Below, piece by piece: positions 63,374 to 64,000 of a stretch of DNA of 64,000 nucleotides (the stretch's first letter is position 1; every line of letters starts with the position of its first letter). A program made the translations under genes and the position numbers. The DNA comes from Acidobacteriota bacterium. GTDB lineage: Bacteria > Acidobacteriota > Blastocatellia > Pyrinomonadales > Pyrinomonadaceae. A model generated the notes under the pieces. That model was not told where the DNA came from and made no database searches. It worked only from the letters and a program-made list of their open reading frames with translations. Location: contig JADJOS010000001.1 of assembly GCA_016713675.1 (NCBI GenBank), positions 2,232,001 to 2,296,000 of the forward strand, read 5' to 3'.

Positions 63374-63936
63374 CTAATTATCTCGTTCGCCCGGCGGAGG
63401 TCGTCAGGCGTGTTAACGTTGGTCGACCAGCGGACGCCCTTAGGTTCTACGATACTGACATCGAGCATTTCACCCAGTTGTTGAAGGCGCCAATTGTCAG
63501 AAGTGATAATTTTTTCGACGTAAGGCAAACATCTTTCCGCACGATAGACAGAGCATAGCGGTTGGATGTGGCCGTCATGCTGCTTCGGAATGGCGGCATC
63601 TTGATCTCCGATCGCCGCGACGAGCTGAGTAAGAAGTTCGCTCTCGACGAACGGCAGATCGCATGCCAGAACGGCGGCGAGTTCTGTCTTGCAGTCGGCG
63701 AGGGCCGTGTATAGCCCAACGATCGAGCCGCGTCCCTCGTAAGTATCAGGGATCACTGCCAATCGACCGCTGTGATCGCTTCGGAGGCCGACGATAGTTA
63801 CAGATCCCGCGATCGATGCAAGTGCTTCAGCGGCACGCTCGATAAGAGTTTGTCCGTGGAAACTGAGCAGTGCTTTGTCTTCGCCCATCCTCGAACTCTG
63901 TCCGCCCGCAAGTACATATCCTGAAACACGATCCAT
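63370..63936 (-). CDS. mobA: molybdenum cofactor guanylyltransferase
   Basis: MobA adds GMP to molybdopterin. The 188-residue protein begins with the nucleotide-binding loop GYVLAGGQSSRMGEDKALL, then DTYEGRGSIVGLYTAL, VLACDLPFVESEL (metal Asp), and QPLCSVYR, and ends NVNTPDDLRRANEI, all family-typical. It is not linked to the moa/moe operon 20 kb away, but serves the same pathway. Confidence 0.92.
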   Translation of the reverse strand: MDRVSGYVLAGGQSSRMGEDKALLSFHGQTLIERAAEALASIAGSVTIVGLRSDHSGRLAVIPDTYEGRGSIVGLYTALADCKTELAAVLACDLPFVESELLTQLVAAIGDQDAAIPKQHDGHIQPLCSVYRAERCLPYVEKIITSDNWRLQQLGEMLDVSIVEPKGVRWSTNVNTPDDLRRANEIIS

Positions 63937-64000
63937 ATACCTAAGAATAAGGTAATTTGCCGCAAAACGTGTACGAAAAGATCAAAAGCCGATCGTCGAA
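63937..64000 (+). other. window end, possible start of a further gene
   Basis: An open frame from a GTG at 63969 (MYEKIKSRSS) runs off the window. Too short to judge. Confidence 0.15.

Overview
The window looks like a chromosomal stretch from an Acidobacteriota bacterium, most likely class Blastocatellia (subdivision 4). The reasons are a VWFA-related secreted protein of the acidobacterial type, an ECF sigma factor paired with a membrane serine/threonine kinase carrying TPRs, an HEXXE secreted protease with FG-GAP repeats, and very large multi-module surface proteins. This placement is inference from gene content; there is no rRNA or tRNA here. Coding density is high, with many 4-bp start/stop overlaps.

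Layout. 1-6.1 kb: a loose lysine/diaminopimelate cluster (tail of lysC, dapE-like M20 hydrolase, dapB, dapA, dapD), with a TrpF-like protein, an M23 lipoprotein and small envelope proteins in between. The pathway continues with an aminotransferase at 13.2 kb and asd at 26.9 kb. 6.1-9.3 kb: a secreted protein with 14 propeller-type repeats. 9.4-12.6 kb: a lipid kinase / phosphoesterase / RNB nuclease operon. 14.4-17.6 kb: ECF sigma plus TPR kinase. 17.7-26.9 kb: a giant LamG protein (about 3,040 aa if one frameshift is repaired). 27-32.4 kb: asd, AI-2E-family permease, purB, two DUF4870 membrane proteins, purS and purQ. 32.5-36.1 kb: AlbA_2/RecG-like regulator, polytopic membrane protein, DUF2695 and GerMN proteins. 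36.1-40.9 kb: uvrA, small protein, L,D-transpeptidase-like protein, M50-like protease. 41-44.8 kb: molybdenum cofactor operon (moaC, methyltransferase, moeA, M24 peptidase). 44.9-46.8 kb: acyl-CoA dehydrogenase, then 680 bp without a gene that holds a terminator, a 28-bp perfect palindrome and five 22-bp-period repeats. 46.8-51.9 kb: secreted proteins and lipoproteins, a CYTH protein and a lytic transglycosylase. 52-55.4 kb: glmM, ABM-fold protein, aroB and a single-TM protein. 55.4-63.9 kb: TIGR03960-type radical SAM protein, VWFA protein, FG-GAP protease, PA-IL-like protein, unknown secreted protein and mobA.

Most notable observations: (1) two single-base frameshifts, in dapD and in the giant LamG gene, each repaired by deleting one base; (2) a shared C-terminal module in the two giant surface proteins, a candidate sorting or anchoring domain; (3) the palindrome plus 22-bp repeat array, which resembles an end of a Tn7/Tn5053-like transposon without any transposase; (4) several inverted-repeat elements between genes, one of which supplies the dapB stop codon, and a related low-complexity insert inside the kinase gene; (5) a TrpF-like protein lacking part of the substrate-binding motif.
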